Part shown: piece by piece, positions 16,201 through 26,551 of the stretch
How positions within the stretch are numbered: the stretch's first letter is position 1
How the letters are laid out: every line of letters starts with the position of its first letter
Origin: Arcobacter sp. FWKO B
GTDB taxonomy: Bacteria; Campylobacterota; Campylobacteria; Campylobacterales; Arcobacteraceae
DNA length: 64,000 nucleotides
Direction: 5' to 3'
NCBI RefSeq assembly: GCF_014844135.1
Contig: NZ_CP041403.1
Coordinates: forward strand, 1,922,001 to 1,986,000
Made by a program: the position numbers and the translations under genes
The notes under the pieces: model-generated
Databases searched by the model: none
Told to the model about the DNA's origin: nothing
Seen by the model: the letters and a program-made list of their open reading frames with translations, nothing else

Positions 16201-18378
16201 TTAACTAATATTAAATTTAAACTCCCCATCTTTAAAATCAACACTTACTTTTCCACCATTTTTTAGTTTTCCAAATAGTATTTCATCTGTTAATGGCTCT
16301 TTGATTTTATTGTCTATTACTCTTCCTAGAGGTCTTGCTCCCATTGCTTTGTCATACCCTAAATGTGCAAGTTCATTTATTGCATTTTGAGAAAGTTTTA
16401 GTTTGATAGATTTGTCTGCTAGTATTTTAGCTAAATTATCTATGAATTTTTTTACGACTAAAATAATACTATTTTTATCAAGATGACTAAACTCTATAAC
16501 AGCATCAAGTCTATTTCTAAATTCTGGTGCAAAGAATTTATTTATAGCTTTACTTTGGTTTAGATTGTCATTTTTAGCAAAGCCCATAATAGGAGCTTCA
16601 GATGAGCCTAAGTTTGATGTCATAATTATTATAACATTTTGAAAATCAGCAATATTACCATCATTATCTGTTAGTTTTGCATTATCTAGTACTTGTAAAA
16701 GTACATTCATAATATCTGGATGTGCTTTTTCTATCTCATCTAGTAATAGTACACAATGAGGGTGTTTTCTTATACTTTCTACTAGTAAACCACCTTTTTC
16801 AAATCCCACATATCCAGCAGGTGCTCCTATAAGTTTGCTAACAGTATGTGCTTCCATATATTCGCTCATATCAAATCTAATAAGATTAATATTTAAAAGA
16901 TTTGCAAGTTCTCTTGCAATTTCTGTTTTCCCTACACCTGTTGGTCCAGTAAAAAGAAAGTTTCCTATTGGTTTATCTGTTGTAGTTAATCCAGCTTTAT
17001 TGATTTTTATTGTTTTTACAACTTTTTCTATGGCATTATCTTGCCCAAATACTCTTTTTTTAAGATTTGTTTCAAGTGTTTTAAGTATTGAAATATCTGA
17101 AGTAGTTGCTGTTTTTGTAGGGATATTTGCTATTTTGCTAAAAGTTGCTTCTATATCTTTTACACTAATAGTTTTTTTACCAGCTATTTTTGCAATAGAA
17201 CCAACTTCATCTATCACATCTATAGCACTATCTGGTAAAAATCTATCATTAATATATTTTTTTGAAAGATTTACACAAAGTTCTATGGTTTTTGGGTTGT
17301 ATTTTACTCCATGAAACTCCTCATACTTACCCTTTAATCCCTCTATTATTGCTATAGTGTCTTCTATACTAGGCTCTTTTATATCTATTTTTGAAAATCT
17401 TCTACCAAGAGCTTTGTCTTTACTAAAGTTGTTTTTGTATTCAGCATATGTAGTAGCTCCAATACATTTAAGCTCACCACTACTAAGCATTGGTTTTAGG
17501 ATATTTGCTGCATCCATTGCGTTTCCACTTGTAGAACCAGCTCCTATAATAGTATGTATCTCATCTATAAATACAATAGCATTTTGTACTTTAGAGATTT
17601 CTGATAAAAAAGATTTGAGTTTCTTTTCAAAATCACCCCTATACTTTGTCCCAGCTATCATACTTCCCATATCAAGTGAATAAATTTTACTCCCTTTTAG
17701 AGAGTGAGGTACTTCATCATTTGCAATTTTTAGTGCAAGTCCTTCTACTACAGCAGTTTTCCCAACACCTGCTTCACCTACTAAAATAGGGTTGTTTTTC
17801 TTTCTTCTTAGTAGTATCTCCACAAGGCGGTCAAGTTCAATATCCCTTCCTATTAAAGGATCAATTTTACCTTCTTTTGCTTTTTGGACTAATTCAATAC
17901 TGTTTGATTCAAGTGATGATGTTTGATTTTGTTCTTTATTCTCATCTTCATATATTTCATTATGGCTTATTTCTTCTAGTATATCAACCCTTTGAATACC
18001 TTGGAGTTTTAGTAAATAACTAGCATATGATTTATCATCATTAATGATAGCTACAAACATATCTTCAACCTTTGCATTACCACCTTTTGTATTACTTAAA
18101 TGAGTTATCATTTTTTCTATGGTAGAGGCTAGTTTGATACTCTCTATTGGCTCATCTTCTATTCCATCTGGAAGGATTGGTGTATTTAGATTTATATGGT
18201 TTAATATCTCTGACCTTACAGATGATACACTCACACCCAAATCATCTAGTAGACCTATTATTTCTGGATTATCTAAAAGCATCAAAAAAACATGCTCTGT
18301 TGTTAGATATTCGTGTCTTGACTCTCTTGCAAAAGAAATAGCTCTTGAGAAAACTTCTCTTAATTCATCACTTATCAT
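16201..18378 (-). CDS. clpA: ATP-dependent Clp protease ATP-binding subunit ClpA
   Basis: ClpA is the AAA+ unfoldase that feeds substrates to ClpP. The 725-residue protein has the N-terminal double Clp repeat (~1-145). The first ATPase module has 'GEAGVGKT' and 'IVFIDEIHTIIGAG'; the second has 'GPTGVGKT' and 'LLLDEIEKAHPD'. Length is typical for ClpA. It lacks the long middle coiled coil of ClpB. The gene follows clpS by 15 bp, a standard operon, and starts at the ATG at 18378 after AGGAT. Confidence 0.95.
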   Translation of the reverse strand: MISDELREVFSRAISFARESRHEYLTTEHVFLMLLDNPEIIGLLDDLGVSVSSVRSEILNHINLNTPILPDGIEDEPIESIKLASTIEKMITHLSNTKGGNAKVEDMFVAIINDDKSYASYLLKLQGIQRVDILEEISHNEIYEDENKEQNQTSSLESNSIELVQKAKEGKIDPLIGRDIELDRLVEILLRRKKNNPILVGEAGVGKTAVVEGLALKIANDEVPHSLKGSKIYSLDMGSMIAGTKYRGDFEKKLKSFLSEISKVQNAIVFIDEIHTIIGAGSTSGNAMDAANILKPMLSSGELKCIGATTYAEYKNNFSKDKALGRRFSKIDIKEPSIEDTIAIIEGLKGKYEEFHGVKYNPKTIELCVNLSKKYINDRFLPDSAIDVIDEVGSIAKIAGKKTISVKDIEATFSKIANIPTKTATTSDISILKTLETNLKKRVFGQDNAIEKVVKTIKINKAGLTTTDKPIGNFLFTGPTGVGKTEIARELANLLNINLIRFDMSEYMEAHTVSKLIGAPAGYVGFEKGGLLVESIRKHPHCVLLLDEIEKAHPDIMNVLLQVLDNAKLTDNDGNIADFQNVIIIMTSNLGSSEAPIMGFAKNDNLNQSKAINKFFAPEFRNRLDAVIEFSHLDKNSIILVVKKFIDNLAKILADKSIKLKLSQNAINELAHLGYDKAMGARPLGRVIDNKIKEPLTDEILFGKLKNGGKVSVDFKDGEFKFNIS

Positions 18379-18393
18379 AATATTATCCTATTT

Positions 18394-18693
18394 TTAATCC
18401 TCTTGAATTATCGCTTTTAGAGGAAAGTTTTTTGCTCTTGCCATATTTCTTACTTGTGCCACTTTTGTAATAGCTATCTCATGTGTATACACACCACAAA
18501 TCTCTTGACCATTATTATGTATATTTAACATTATTTTAGTAGCATCTTCAAGAGATTTTCTAAATACCTTCATAAGTACTTCGATAACAAAATCCATAGT
18601 AGAGTAATTGTCATTTAGTAAAATTACCCTATACATCTTAGGTTCTTGAACTTCTTCACTTAAAAATGTATCAAATTCATAATTAGTTGCCAC
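18394..18693 (-). CDS. clpS: ClpS adaptor protein
   Basis: ClpS recognises N-degron substrates and delivers them to ClpAP. The 99-residue protein contains the family core 'YRVILLNDNYSTMDFVI' and later 'THEIA', where the residue-binding pocket lies. The start is a GTG at 18693 with AAGGA six bases upstream. It is the first gene of clpS-clpA and diverges from bioD across about 60 bp. Confidence 0.93.
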   Translation of the reverse strand: MATNYEFDTFLSEEVQEPKMYRVILLNDNYSTMDFVIEVLMKVFRKSLEDATKIMLNIHNNGQEICGVYTHEIAITKVAQVRNMARAKNFPLKAIIQED

Positions 18694-18753
18694 TTAGTTC
18701 CTTTATGATATAATTTGGCTTGTCTTCAATTATACCAAAAAAGAGATTATGAA

Positions 18754-19365
18754 GTGAAACAAACTTTTTTTGTAACAGCTACAAATACAAATGTCGGTAA
18801 GACATATACCTGTGAAAAACTCCTTATCAAATATGCAAATATGGGGTATAAAGTAGGGTACTATAAACCAATAGAAACTGGTGTAATAAATAACAATCCT
18901 TTAGATGGAAGCAGTATGCTACGACTTGCTAAGAGTTTAAATAGTGATTTTACAGTAGATATCAATGATGTAGTACCATATAGATTTGACCTCCCAGCAG
19001 CTCCATATGTGGCAAGCAAAGGTTTAGAAATTGATGTGAATTTTTTGATAAAACAAAAAGAGTATTTAGAACAATTTTGTGATGTGTTGATAATAGAAGG
19101 GGCAGGTGGGTTAATGGTACCTATTAGAAAAGATTTTTTTATTATAGATTTAATCAAAAAGTTTGAATGTGATGCTATTTTAGTAAGCCCTAGTAATCTT
19201 GGTTGTATAAATGATACTCTTTTAAGTCATAAGGTACTAAGTGATTATGGGATAAAGTATGAGTGGTATATAAATCTTTATAATGATAAAGAGAGCTTTT
19301 ATGATATAAGTTATCCATTTTTGAAAGATTATTTTGGTGAAGTAAGGTTTGTAGAGAGTATTTAA
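18754..19365 (+). CDS. bioD: Dethiobiotin synthetase
   Basis: BioD closes the ureido ring of dethiobiotin using ATP and CO2, the penultimate step of biotin synthesis. The 203-residue protein has the P-loop 'TATNTNVGKT', the 'YYKPIETG' strand and 'IIEGAGGLMVPI'. I chose the GTG at 18754, preceded by AAAGAGA. An upstream TTG frame would begin only a few bases after a TATAAT box (18709-18714), probably before the transcript starts. No other biotin gene is in the window. Confidence 0.88.
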   Translation: MKQTFFVTATNTNVGKTYTCEKLLIKYANMGYKVGYYKPIETGVINNNPLDGSSMLRLAKSLNSDFTVDINDVVPYRFDLPAAPYVASKGLEIDVNFLIKQKEYLEQFCDVLIIEGAGGLMVPIRKDFFIIDLIKKFECDAILVSPSNLGCINDTLLSHKVLSDYGIKYEWYINLYNDKESFYDISYPFLKDYFGEVRFVESI

Positions 19366-19541
19366 GTAAATAGTAGTAAAATATGTTATATTTGTTTGTA
19401 GCAGTTTAAGTAAGTATATATTATATAATAAACTTTTATATAAAATTTCTTAATTATTTTATTAACTACTTGAAAGTACAAATATGATATAATCAAAACA
19501 TATATGAGCGAATATATAATGTTTATGTCAGTAAATTATAT

Positions 19542-19558
19542 GGGGGTGGGGGTTTATG
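19542..19558 (+). promoter_or_regulatory. G-tract ribosome-binding region of the OmpR-type regulator
   Basis: Two runs of five G separated by one T (19542-19546 and 19548-19552) end three bases before the ATG at 19556. Such a G-rich block is striking in a 30% GC genome. It may serve as the Shine-Dalgarno sequence, and G-runs can also vary in length. A TGATATAAT promoter-like box lies at 19485-19493. Confidence 0.45.
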
Positions 19559-20254
19559 GTAGATAATGTATTGTTTCTAAAAAATAAAACAGTGCTATTT
19601 GCTGAAGATGATACAATCATGAAGACACAAATTACTGAGATCTTGGAAATGTTGTTTAAAAAGGTTTGTTCTGTGAGTAATGGGAAAGAAGCCTATGAAA
19701 GCTATTTATGTGAGCAACCAGATTTGATTATAACAGATATTAAAATGCCTAGTATTGATGGACTTACTTTAGTAGAAAAAATTAGAAAAAGAGATTATGA
19801 AACACCTATTATTATGATTACTAGTTTTAGTGAACAAGAACTCCTTTTAAATGCTACAAATCTCTCAATAGATGGATATATATTAAAACCTATAGACTTA
19901 AATTCATTGGTAAAAGCTATTACAAAATCTATGCAAAGAGCAAATAAAAATCAAGGCTTGATAGATCTAGGTAGTGGGATTTATTATAATACAGGAACAC
20001 AAGAACTTTATAAAAATGGTGAAATAGTAATACTAGGACATAAAGAATTGGAATTAATCAAATTATTGATTTCTAAGTTTCCAAAAACAGTCAGTAAAGA
20101 AGAAATATCAGAAACTTTATGGCCATATGAGGCTATTTGTGAATCAGCAATAAAAAATTTGGTACTTAGGATTCGTAAAAAAATATTAGAAGAACTAGTA
20201 GTGTCAGTTAGAGGAGTGGGATATAGATTAACTGATTTTGATGGCACAAAGTAA
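19556..20254 (+). CDS. OmpR-family response regulator
   Basis: The 232-residue protein has a receiver domain (acidic pair in 'AEDDT', phosphoacceptor Asp in 'IITDIKMP', Lys in 'LKPI'). A winged-helix DNA-binding domain (~145-230) follows, with 'LIKLLISKFPKTVSKEEI' and 'SVRGVGYRL', the OmpR/PhoB type. It is a transcription factor. Its stop codon is followed directly by the ATG of the nine-PAS kinase, so the two form a two-component pair. OmpR-type proteins bind direct repeats about 10-11 bp apart. The four elements at 24763, 26427, 28772 and 31177 have that spacing, so they are candidate targets (inference). Confidence 0.92.
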   Translation: MVDNVLFLKNKTVLFAEDDTIMKTQITEILEMLFKKVCSVSNGKEAYESYLCEQPDLIITDIKMPSIDGLTLVEKIRKRDYETPIIMITSFSEQELLLNATNLSIDGYILKPIDLNSLVKAITKSMQRANKNQGLIDLGSGIYYNTGTQELYKNGEIVILGHKELELIKLLISKFPKTVSKEEISETLWPYEAICESAIKNLVLRIRKKILEELVVSVRGVGYRLTDFDGTK

Positions 20255-23200
20255 ATGGCACTTGATTTTGGTATATGGATTGACTATTTACAAGAGCATA
20301 CAATCATTTTATTTTTTCTTAGTCTAATTTTATTATTCTTAATTACTAATCAAATACTTTACATCCGCAGTTTAAAAAAACAAATTGAATCACAAAAAAA
20401 AGAAAACAAGAATCTTACATTTAAGATGCAACTTCAAGAAAAAATGCTTTTTTTACAATCCCGTCAAGCCTCCCTTGGGGAGCTAATAGGCAATGTATCT
20501 CATCAATGGAAAGAGCCATTGGGTGGACTTGGTGCAATACTTGCAAATCTTCAAGCTACACTACTTCTTAAGGGTGAAGTTACAAATGAAAAGCTTAATG
20601 ATTCTATAGAAAAAAGTTATAAAATAATCTATCATTTATCTGATACTATAGCTGTATTTTACCGTTTTTTTAGAAGTCAAAAAAGTGATAAAAAAGAATT
20701 TAATATTTATGAAGAGATTTCAAATATATCTCTTATGGTAAGCTATTCTATGAAAGCAGAAGAAATCTTTTTTAAATTTTCCTGCGATAAAGATATTATA
20801 GCATATGGTGATAGAAGCGAATTTGCCAATGTTATATTAAATATCATATTAAATGCAAAAGATATTTTGATTGAGAGAAAAGTAAATGAGCCTTTTATAG
20901 AGTTAAAAGTAATCAAAGAAGATGAAAATGTAATAATAACTATACAAGATAATGGTGGAGGAATATATCAAGAACCAATAGAAAAGATTTTTGAATATTC
21001 TATAAGTTCAAAAGAAGACAGTACTGGAATTGGGCTATTTATAGTAAAAAATATTATAGAAAATAGGATGAGAGGTCTTATAACTGTACAAAATAATGCT
21101 TTTGGTGCTTTGTTTACTATTACTTTGCCTATAACTTCAAATATAATAGATAATGTGTCCGTGCTTTCTTATGAAGTTGAAGAGAGTGCATATGATAAAA
21201 TTGCTAGACTTGAAAAAGAGATTTCAAAACAAAAAGAAGTTGATAAAGCATTGATGCAATGGGAAGATATATTTACACAAACCCATTGGGGAGTTGCCGT
21301 TCATAAAGGCACTAATAATCATTTTGAAATGATAAATCCAGCATTTTGTAAAATGTATGGATATAGTTCTAAAGAATTGAAAACTATGAGTGTTCCTGAC
21401 CTGTTTGCAGAAGAATCACTGGAAATACTATCACTGAAACAAAAAGAGGCATTTGAAAAATCTTTTGTCTCTTTTGAAACGGTGCATATAAGAAAAGATG
21501 GTAGTAAATTTCCAGTAAATATTGATTTGACGGTAATAAAAAATGAATATGATGAGATACTTTATCATATAGCAAATGTTCGTGATATAACCGAGCGAAA
21601 ATTAGTTGAAGAGAATCTTCTTCTTAAGGGATTTGCACTTAATAAAATAAGTGAAGCCGTATTTTTGATTGATGAAAATGGAAAGTTTCAATATGTCAAT
21701 GAGGCAGCTTGTAAGAGTTTAGGATATAGTGAAGATGAACTTATCAGTATTGGAGTCCCTGATATAGATTCCAATGTATCTATAGAAAGATTTGAAATAC
21801 TATGGGAAAATATGAAAAAAGTCAAAACACTCTCTTTTGATACTTTTCATACGAGAAAAGATGGAAAAACTTTCCCTGTAGAGATCAATAGTAACTATTT
21901 TGAATATCAGAATAGTTGCTATAACTTAGCTACAGTGCGAAATATAAGCGAGAGAAAAGAGATAGAAAAAAGAAAAGAGGATGAAAAAATGCGTCTTTTC
22001 TTTGAGCGACAAATAGTGGGGATGGCTATCACTTCACCTAAAGAGGGATGGGTTCAGACGAACGATAAGCTTTGTGAGATGCTTGGGTTTAGCCATGAAG
22101 AACTTTCACAGATAAATTGGATGGATATTACTTATCCTGAAGATAGAGAGCGTGAACTTGAAGAGTTTAAGAAACTTTTCAGTGGTGATATAGATGACTA
22201 TATGCTAGAAAAAAGAGTTATACGAAAAGACATGGAGATAATTTATGTAAATTTAGCAGTTAGTTGTGTTCGTCATGAAGATGGGAGTGTGGATTATATA
22301 TTGGCTCTTATTGAAGATATTACAGTAAGAAAAATGACTATAGAAGCACTTCATAGAAGTGAGGAACTTTATAAAAATAGTAGTAATCTACTCCATTCTG
22401 TGATGGAAAGTAGTGCTGAAGTAACTATTTTTGCACTTGATAAAGAGTATAAGTATCTTACTTTTAATGAACTACATAAACAGTTTTATAAAAAGAAATA
22501 CGGTATTGATGTTGCTCTTGGCAAAAGTTTTATAGAACTGGTTCCTGATAAAGAGTTTGCTAAAGGGGCACAAAATTCATGGGATAGGGCATTATCTGGG
22601 GAGAGTTTTTCTATTGTCTCAGAAGAAGGATTGGTAGTAAACGGAGTTGAAATAATAGAATATTGGAATAATTATGTTTCTCCGATTTTTAATGATACTA
22701 AAGAGATTACTGGGCTAACTTGTTTTTCTATCAATATCACTAAACGAAAAGAGATAGAAAGAAAGTTAGAGTCATTAAATGTTACTTTAGAACAAAAAGT
22801 AAAAGAGAGAACTCTCGAACTCCAACAAGCAGTAGATTTTAATAATGGGGTTATCAACGCCATACCTGATTTGATGTTTGAGGTGGATAAAAAAGGGACT
22901 TACATTAATGTTTGGGCAAAAGATGAAAAGCTATTTGCTACCCAAAAAGAGATACTTCTTGGCAATAATATCAGCGATATTCTCTCTGAAGAAGCAACAA
23001 TTATTGCCATGGAAGCTATACAAGAAGCAAATGAAAATGGTCTCTCATTTGGGAAAACTTTAAAGATTAACTTACAAGATGGTGTACATTGGTTTGAACT
23101 CTCATCTTCTAAAAAAGCTGATGACAATTTTATTTTTATCTCCCGTGATGTAACAGAGAGAACAGTGGCACAAATGAAAATAGAGGAGGAGAAAGAAAAA

Positions 23201-24715
23201 TTTTCAAAACTTTTTATGTCAAGTCCAGCGGCGGTTTCTGTGACATCCATAGAAAGAAATATGTACTTAGAGGTAAATGATAGTTTTCTGTATTTTACCA
23301 AATATGCAAGAGATGAGGTAGTGGGAAAAAGTAGTGCTGATTTACAACTTTTTGCCAATCCAGAGGAAAGAGCAGAGTTTTTTCGACGAGTGTTAGAGGA
23401 TGGGATGGTGCGAGGATTTGAGTTTGAATATCGTGCAAAGGATGGTACCACAGGATTTGGTGTAGCTTATGCCACACTTCTTACTATCCAAGGGGAAAGA
23501 TGTGTATTAGCTCATAGTTATGATATCAATGCTACCAAGCAACTAGAGCTCGTCACTACATCACTCAACAGTACCTCAGAAGCTATCTATATTACCAATG
23601 AAGAGTTGTCAATCATCTATGTCAATGAGGGTGCTTGTAAGATGTTGGGATATACAAAAGAGGAACTTACCTCTATGAAACTAGAAGAGATAGAAGCACA
23701 ATTTTCTCTTGATGATATAATCAATTTTAGAGAAAGCATTAAAGGTACACAACAAGTAATGTTTGAAACAAAACACAAAACAAAAGATGGAAAAATCATA
23801 GATGTTGAAATAATTGGAAGTACTTTTGTTTTCAATAACCAATCAGTAGAACTATCAGTTGTCAAAGATATAACGGCACTTAAAAAACACGAAACTACTA
23901 TAGGGGAACTCAACAAAAGCTTAGAACAAAAAGTTATAGATAGAACCGATGAACTTCAAAAAGCACTAGAGTTCAATAATAGTATCATCCAAGCAATCCC
24001 CGATATGCTTTTTGAAATATCAAAAGATGGCGTTTATCTTAATATTTGGACAAGGGATGAAAATCTTCTTACTACTCAAAAAGATATATTGTTAGGAAAA
24101 AATTTGAAAGATATATTACCGCCAGTTGCTCTTGATGTTTCTCTTAAAACTATGAAAGAGGTAGATATGTATGGTTCTTCTTTGGGTAATAGCTATAAGC
24201 TTGATTTATCTGATGGTGAGCGTTGGTTTGAGCTTCATACTACAAAAAAAGAGCCAGAAGGTACTTATCTTGCTCTTGCAAGAGATATCACAGAGCGAAA
24301 AAAAGCTCAAAATGCACTGATAGAACTAAATAATACACTAGAAGAGAAAGTAAAACAAAGAACATATGACCTTCAAAGAGCACTAGAATGGAGTGAAGAT
24401 ATTATCAATACTCTCCCAGACCTTCTTTTTGAGATGGACGAAGAAGGAAACTATCTCAATATTTGGGCACAAAATAAAGAACTCTTAGCACAACAAAAAG
24501 AGGCTCTTTTGGGCAATAATATTTATAAAGTACTATCCAAAGAAGCAGCTGATACTATAATAAGTGCTTTTGAAGAAGCAAATTTGACAAAAGTTTCAGT
24601 AGGAAAAACTATTGTGATAGATTTGCCTGATGGTAAAAAACAGTTTGGACTCTCTGTTTCCAAAAAATCTGATGGAAACTTTTTGATACTTTCAAGAGAG
24701 ATTAGTAATAGCTGA
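20255..24715 (+). CDS. Histidine kinase with N-terminal kinase core and nine C-terminal PAS domains
   Basis: The 1486-residue protein begins with one membrane segment (~16-36), then the phosphoacceptor box with His83 in 'NVSHQWKEPL'. The ATPase domain (~175-295) has 'NIILNAKDIL', 'DNGGG' and 'STGIGLFIV'. About 1150 residues of PAS domains follow the kinase instead of preceding it; I count nine, near 335, 455, 580, 710, 870, 990, 1115, 1255 and 1385. PAS 5, 8 and 9 are one repeated subtype ('IPDLMFEVDKKG', 'IWAxxxELL', 'LLGNNI'), joined by similar coiled coils. No output domain follows. Part of the gene (~22.0-23.5 kb) looks richer in G+C than its ends, which suggests mosaic origin. It abuts the regulator gene with no gap. 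Confidence 0.87.
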   Translation: MALDFGIWIDYLQEHTIILFFLSLILLFLITNQILYIRSLKKQIESQKKENKNLTFKMQLQEKMLFLQSRQASLGELIGNVSHQWKEPLGGLGAILANLQATLLLKGEVTNEKLNDSIEKSYKIIYHLSDTIAVFYRFFRSQKSDKKEFNIYEEISNISLMVSYSMKAEEIFFKFSCDKDIIAYGDRSEFANVILNIILNAKDILIERKVNEPFIELKVIKEDENVIITIQDNGGGIYQEPIEKIFEYSISSKEDSTGIGLFIVKNIIENRMRGLITVQNNAFGALFTITLPITSNIIDNVSVLSYEVEESAYDKIARLEKEISKQKEVDKALMQWEDIFTQTHWGVAVHKGTNNHFEMINPAFCKMYGYSSKELKTMSVPDLFAEESLEILSLKQKEAFEKSFVSFETVHIRKDGSKFPVNIDLTVIKNEYDEILYHIANVRDITERKLVEENLLLKGFALNKISEAVFLIDENGKFQYVNEAACKSLGYSEDELISIGVPDIDSNVSIERFEILWENMKKVKTLSFDTFHTRKDGKTFPVEINSNYFEYQNSCYNLATVRNISERKEIEKRKEDEKMRLFFERQIVGMAITSPKEGWVQTNDKLCEMLGFSHEELSQINWMDITYPEDRERELEEFKKLFSGDIDDYMLEKRVIRKDMEIIYVNLAVSCVRHEDGSVDYILALIEDITVRKMTIEALHRSEELYKNSSNLLHSVMESSAEVTIFALDKEYKYLTFNELHKQFYKKKYGIDVALGKSFIELVPDKEFAKGAQNSWDRALSGESFSIVSEEGLVVNGVEIIEYWNNYVSPIFNDTKEITGLTCFSINITKRKEIERKLESLNVTLEQKVKERTLELQQAVDFNNGVINAIPDLMFEVDKKGTYINVWAKDEKLFATQKEILLGNNISDILSEEATIIAMEAIQEANENGLSFGKTLKINLQDGVHWFELSSSKKADDNFIFISRDVTERTVAQMKIEEEKEKFSKLFMSSPAAVSVTSIERNMYLEVNDSFLYFTKYARDEVVGKSSADLQLFANPEERAEFFRRVLEDGMVRGFEFEYRAKDGTTGFGVAYATLLTIQGERCVLAHSYDINATKQLELVTTSLNSTSEAIYITNEELSIIYVNEGACKMLGYTKEELTSMKLEEIEAQFSLDDIINFRESIKGTQQVMFETKHKTKDGKIIDVEIIGSTFVFNNQSVELSVVKDITALKKHETTIGELNKSLEQKVIDRTDELQKALEFNNSIIQAIPDMLFEISKDGVYLNIWTRDENLLTTQKDILLGKNLKDILPPVALDVSLKTMKEVDMYGSSLGNSYKLDLSDGERWFELHTTKKEPEGTYLALARDITERKKAQNALIELNNTLEEKVKQRTYDLQRALEWSEDIINTLPDLLFEMDEEGNYLNIWAQNKELLAQQKEALLGNNIYKVLSKEAADTIISAFEEANLTKVSVGKTIVIDLPDGKKQFGLSVSKKSDGNFLILSREISNS

Positions 24716-24762
24716 TAGGGGAACCTACTTTTTCGATTATAAAATCCACATTTCATGCAAAT

Positions 24763-24829
24763 GGTCACATAATAGTCACAAAAAATAACTATAAATGTGA
24801 CTATTATATGACTGTTAACTTGTTACAAT
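24763..24829 (+). promoter_or_regulatory. Shared promoter/operator element, copy A
   Basis: GTCA half-sites at 24764 and 24775 (11 bp apart) are followed by TGAC half-sites at 24798 and 24809 (also 11 bp apart). A -10-like TACAAT stands at 24824. It lies just upstream of the PAS-PAS chemoreceptor gene at 24864. Three more copies with the same internal distances occur at 26427, 28772 and 31177. Confidence 0.7.
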
Positions 24830-24863
24830 TCTGAAAATAATATAAATTGGAGATTGTAATAGT

Positions 24864-26414
24864 ATGTCATTATTTAATTTTAAAACACAAGAAGAGTCTT
24901 ATCAGCTAAAAGCAATAGATGATAATTATGCAGTAATTTCGTTTAAACCAGATGGAACAATACTTCATGCAAATAAAAACTTTGCAGATGCTCTTGGCTA
25001 TGATAGTGAAAAAGAGTTTATTGGTAAACACCATAGAATATTTTGTGATGCAGAGTATGTAAAAAGTAGAGATTATAGTGATTTTTGGAGTTCATTAAAT
25101 AGTGGTAAGACTATGACATCAGAGTTTAAAAGAATCAAAAAAGATGGTAGTTCTATTTTCATTCAAGCATCCTATATGCCTATAAAGGATAGTAGTAGTA
25201 GAGTTATTCAAGTGATAAAATATGCTCAAGATGTAACACAAAGAAAACTTCAAACTCTTGACTATGAAGGGCAACTTGAAGCTATAAGTAAGTCTCAAGC
25301 AGTCATTGAGTTTAATATGGATGGTACTATCATCAAGGCTAATGAAAACTTCTTAAAAACTCTTGGATATAGTTTGAGTGAAATAGTATGCAAACACCAT
25401 AATATATTCTGTGAGAACACTTACAAAAACTCCAATGATTACAAAGATTTTTGGAAAAGGCTAAATAACGGTCAGTTTGATTCAGGGGAATATTTGCGTA
25501 TAGGTAAAGGTGGCAAAGAAGTTTGGATACAAGCATCTTACAACCCTATAATGGATATAGATCACAAACCTTTTAAGGTTGTAAAATATGCAACTGATAT
25601 AACAGATAAGAAAAATCTGATTTTCGATATTGATAAAAAAGTCCAAGGACTAACTGGTTCTTTGGACAGCTTATCAAATGCAGCAGTATCTATGTCACAA
25701 GGTGCACAGGTCACTATGAATAGCTCTCATGAAGTATCTGTAGCAAGTGAGCAGATAAATCAAGCAGTTTCAGACTTATCAGAAAAAATAGAAGCAATGC
25801 TCTCATCTATCACAAAAATAGCTGATTCTTCAGCAAAAGGTGAACAAGTAGCAAAAGAGGCTCAGTCACAATCCAAAGAGACTACAAAAGCTATGATGCA
25901 ACTCCACGAAGAATCTACAAAAATAGGTGAAACAATACAAATCATCACTCAAATAGCTTTTCAAACAAATATCTTATCACTAAATGCTGCTGTTGAAGCT
26001 GCCACTGCAGGAGAAGCAGGAAAAGGGTTTGCAGTAGTTGCAGGAGAGGTGAGAAATCTAGCTTCAAGGTCAGATGAAGCGGCAAAAGAGATTTCAAAAG
26101 CTATAGCACTTATTCAATCACTTGTAAAAAGGGCATTGGATTCAATAAATACAATAGATACAACCATTCAAGATATAACAGATATGTCAAGTGGTATATC
26201 ATCTTCTATGACAAATCAACAAACCATCACAAATGATTTGGCAAGTACAGCTTTAGAAGTGAGTCAAGGTGTCAATGAAATCTCAAATAATATGGTAAGT
26301 GTTTCAAGAAGTGCAGAAGATAGTGGAAAAAAATCAAAAGAAACTATGACAGCGACGGAACATCTTGTAAATGTATCAAACCAGTTGATAGTTATACTAC
26401 AAAAGTTGAAATAA
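24864..26414 (+). CDS. Soluble PAS-PAS methyl-accepting chemotaxis protein (BdlA-like layout)
   Basis: The 516-residue receptor has no membrane segment. Two PAS domains (~15-130 and ~135-250) share the motifs 'GKHHRIFC'/'CKHHNIFC' and 'WIQASYNPI'. The signalling hairpin (~265-516) has the tip '[20 protein letters not shown]'. The same layout occurs in Pseudomonas BdlA, which links an internal redox cue to biofilm dispersal. The next gene makes or degrades c-di-GMP, which fits that comparison, but the role is inference. A GGAG lies 11 bases before the ATG, a long spacing. Regulatory element A lies directly upstream. Confidence 0.88.
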   Translation: MSLFNFKTQEESYQLKAIDDNYAVISFKPDGTILHANKNFADALGYDSEKEFIGKHHRIFCDAEYVKSRDYSDFWSSLNSGKTMTSEFKRIKKDGSSIFIQASYMPIKDSSSRVIQVIKYAQDVTQRKLQTLDYEGQLEAISKSQAVIEFNMDGTIIKANENFLKTLGYSLSEIVCKHHNIFCENTYKNSNDYKDFWKRLNNGQFDSGEYLRIGKGGKEVWIQASYNPIMDIDHKPFKVVKYATDITDKKNLIFDIDKKVQGLTGSLDSLSNAAVSMSQGAQVTMNSSHEVSVASEQINQAVSDLSEKIEAMLSSITKIADSSAKGEQVAKEAQSQSKETTKAMMQLHEESTKIGETIQIITQIAFQTNILSLNAAVEAATAGEAGKGFAVVAGEVRNLASRSDEAAKEISKAIALIQSLVKRALDSINTIDTTIQDITDMSSGISSSMTNQQTITNDLASTALEVSQGVNEISNNMVSVSRSAEDSGKKSKETMTATEHLVNVSNQLIVILQKLK

Positions 26415-26426
26415 TTTTTTATAAAT

Positions 26427-26493
26427 AGTCACATATCGGTCATAAAATATAATAATAAAAGTGACTATAGTGTGACTATTATTTTGATATCAT
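26427..26493 (+). promoter_or_regulatory. Shared promoter/operator element, copy B
   Basis: GTCA half-sites lie at 26428 and 26439, TGAC half-sites at 26462 and 26473, and a -10-like TATCAT at 26488. All offsets equal those of copy A. It lies upstream of the GGDEF-EAL gene at 26552. Confidence 0.7.
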
Positions 26494-26551
26494 ACTTAAA
26501 GCATTTTATTTAGTTTGCTAATAAATAATTTTAAATAAAAGATGAAGGTAT

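Noticed and set aside
16835-17314. Long + strand open frame inside clpA
   Set aside because: It is antisense to both ATPase modules and has no start signals; clpA is complete on the other strand.
24763-24829. Elements A-D as sigma54 or sigma28 promoters
   Set aside because: They lack the GG/GC pair of sigma54 at 10-base spacing and the CGAT-type -10 of sigma28; a sigma70-like -10 with activator sites fits better.
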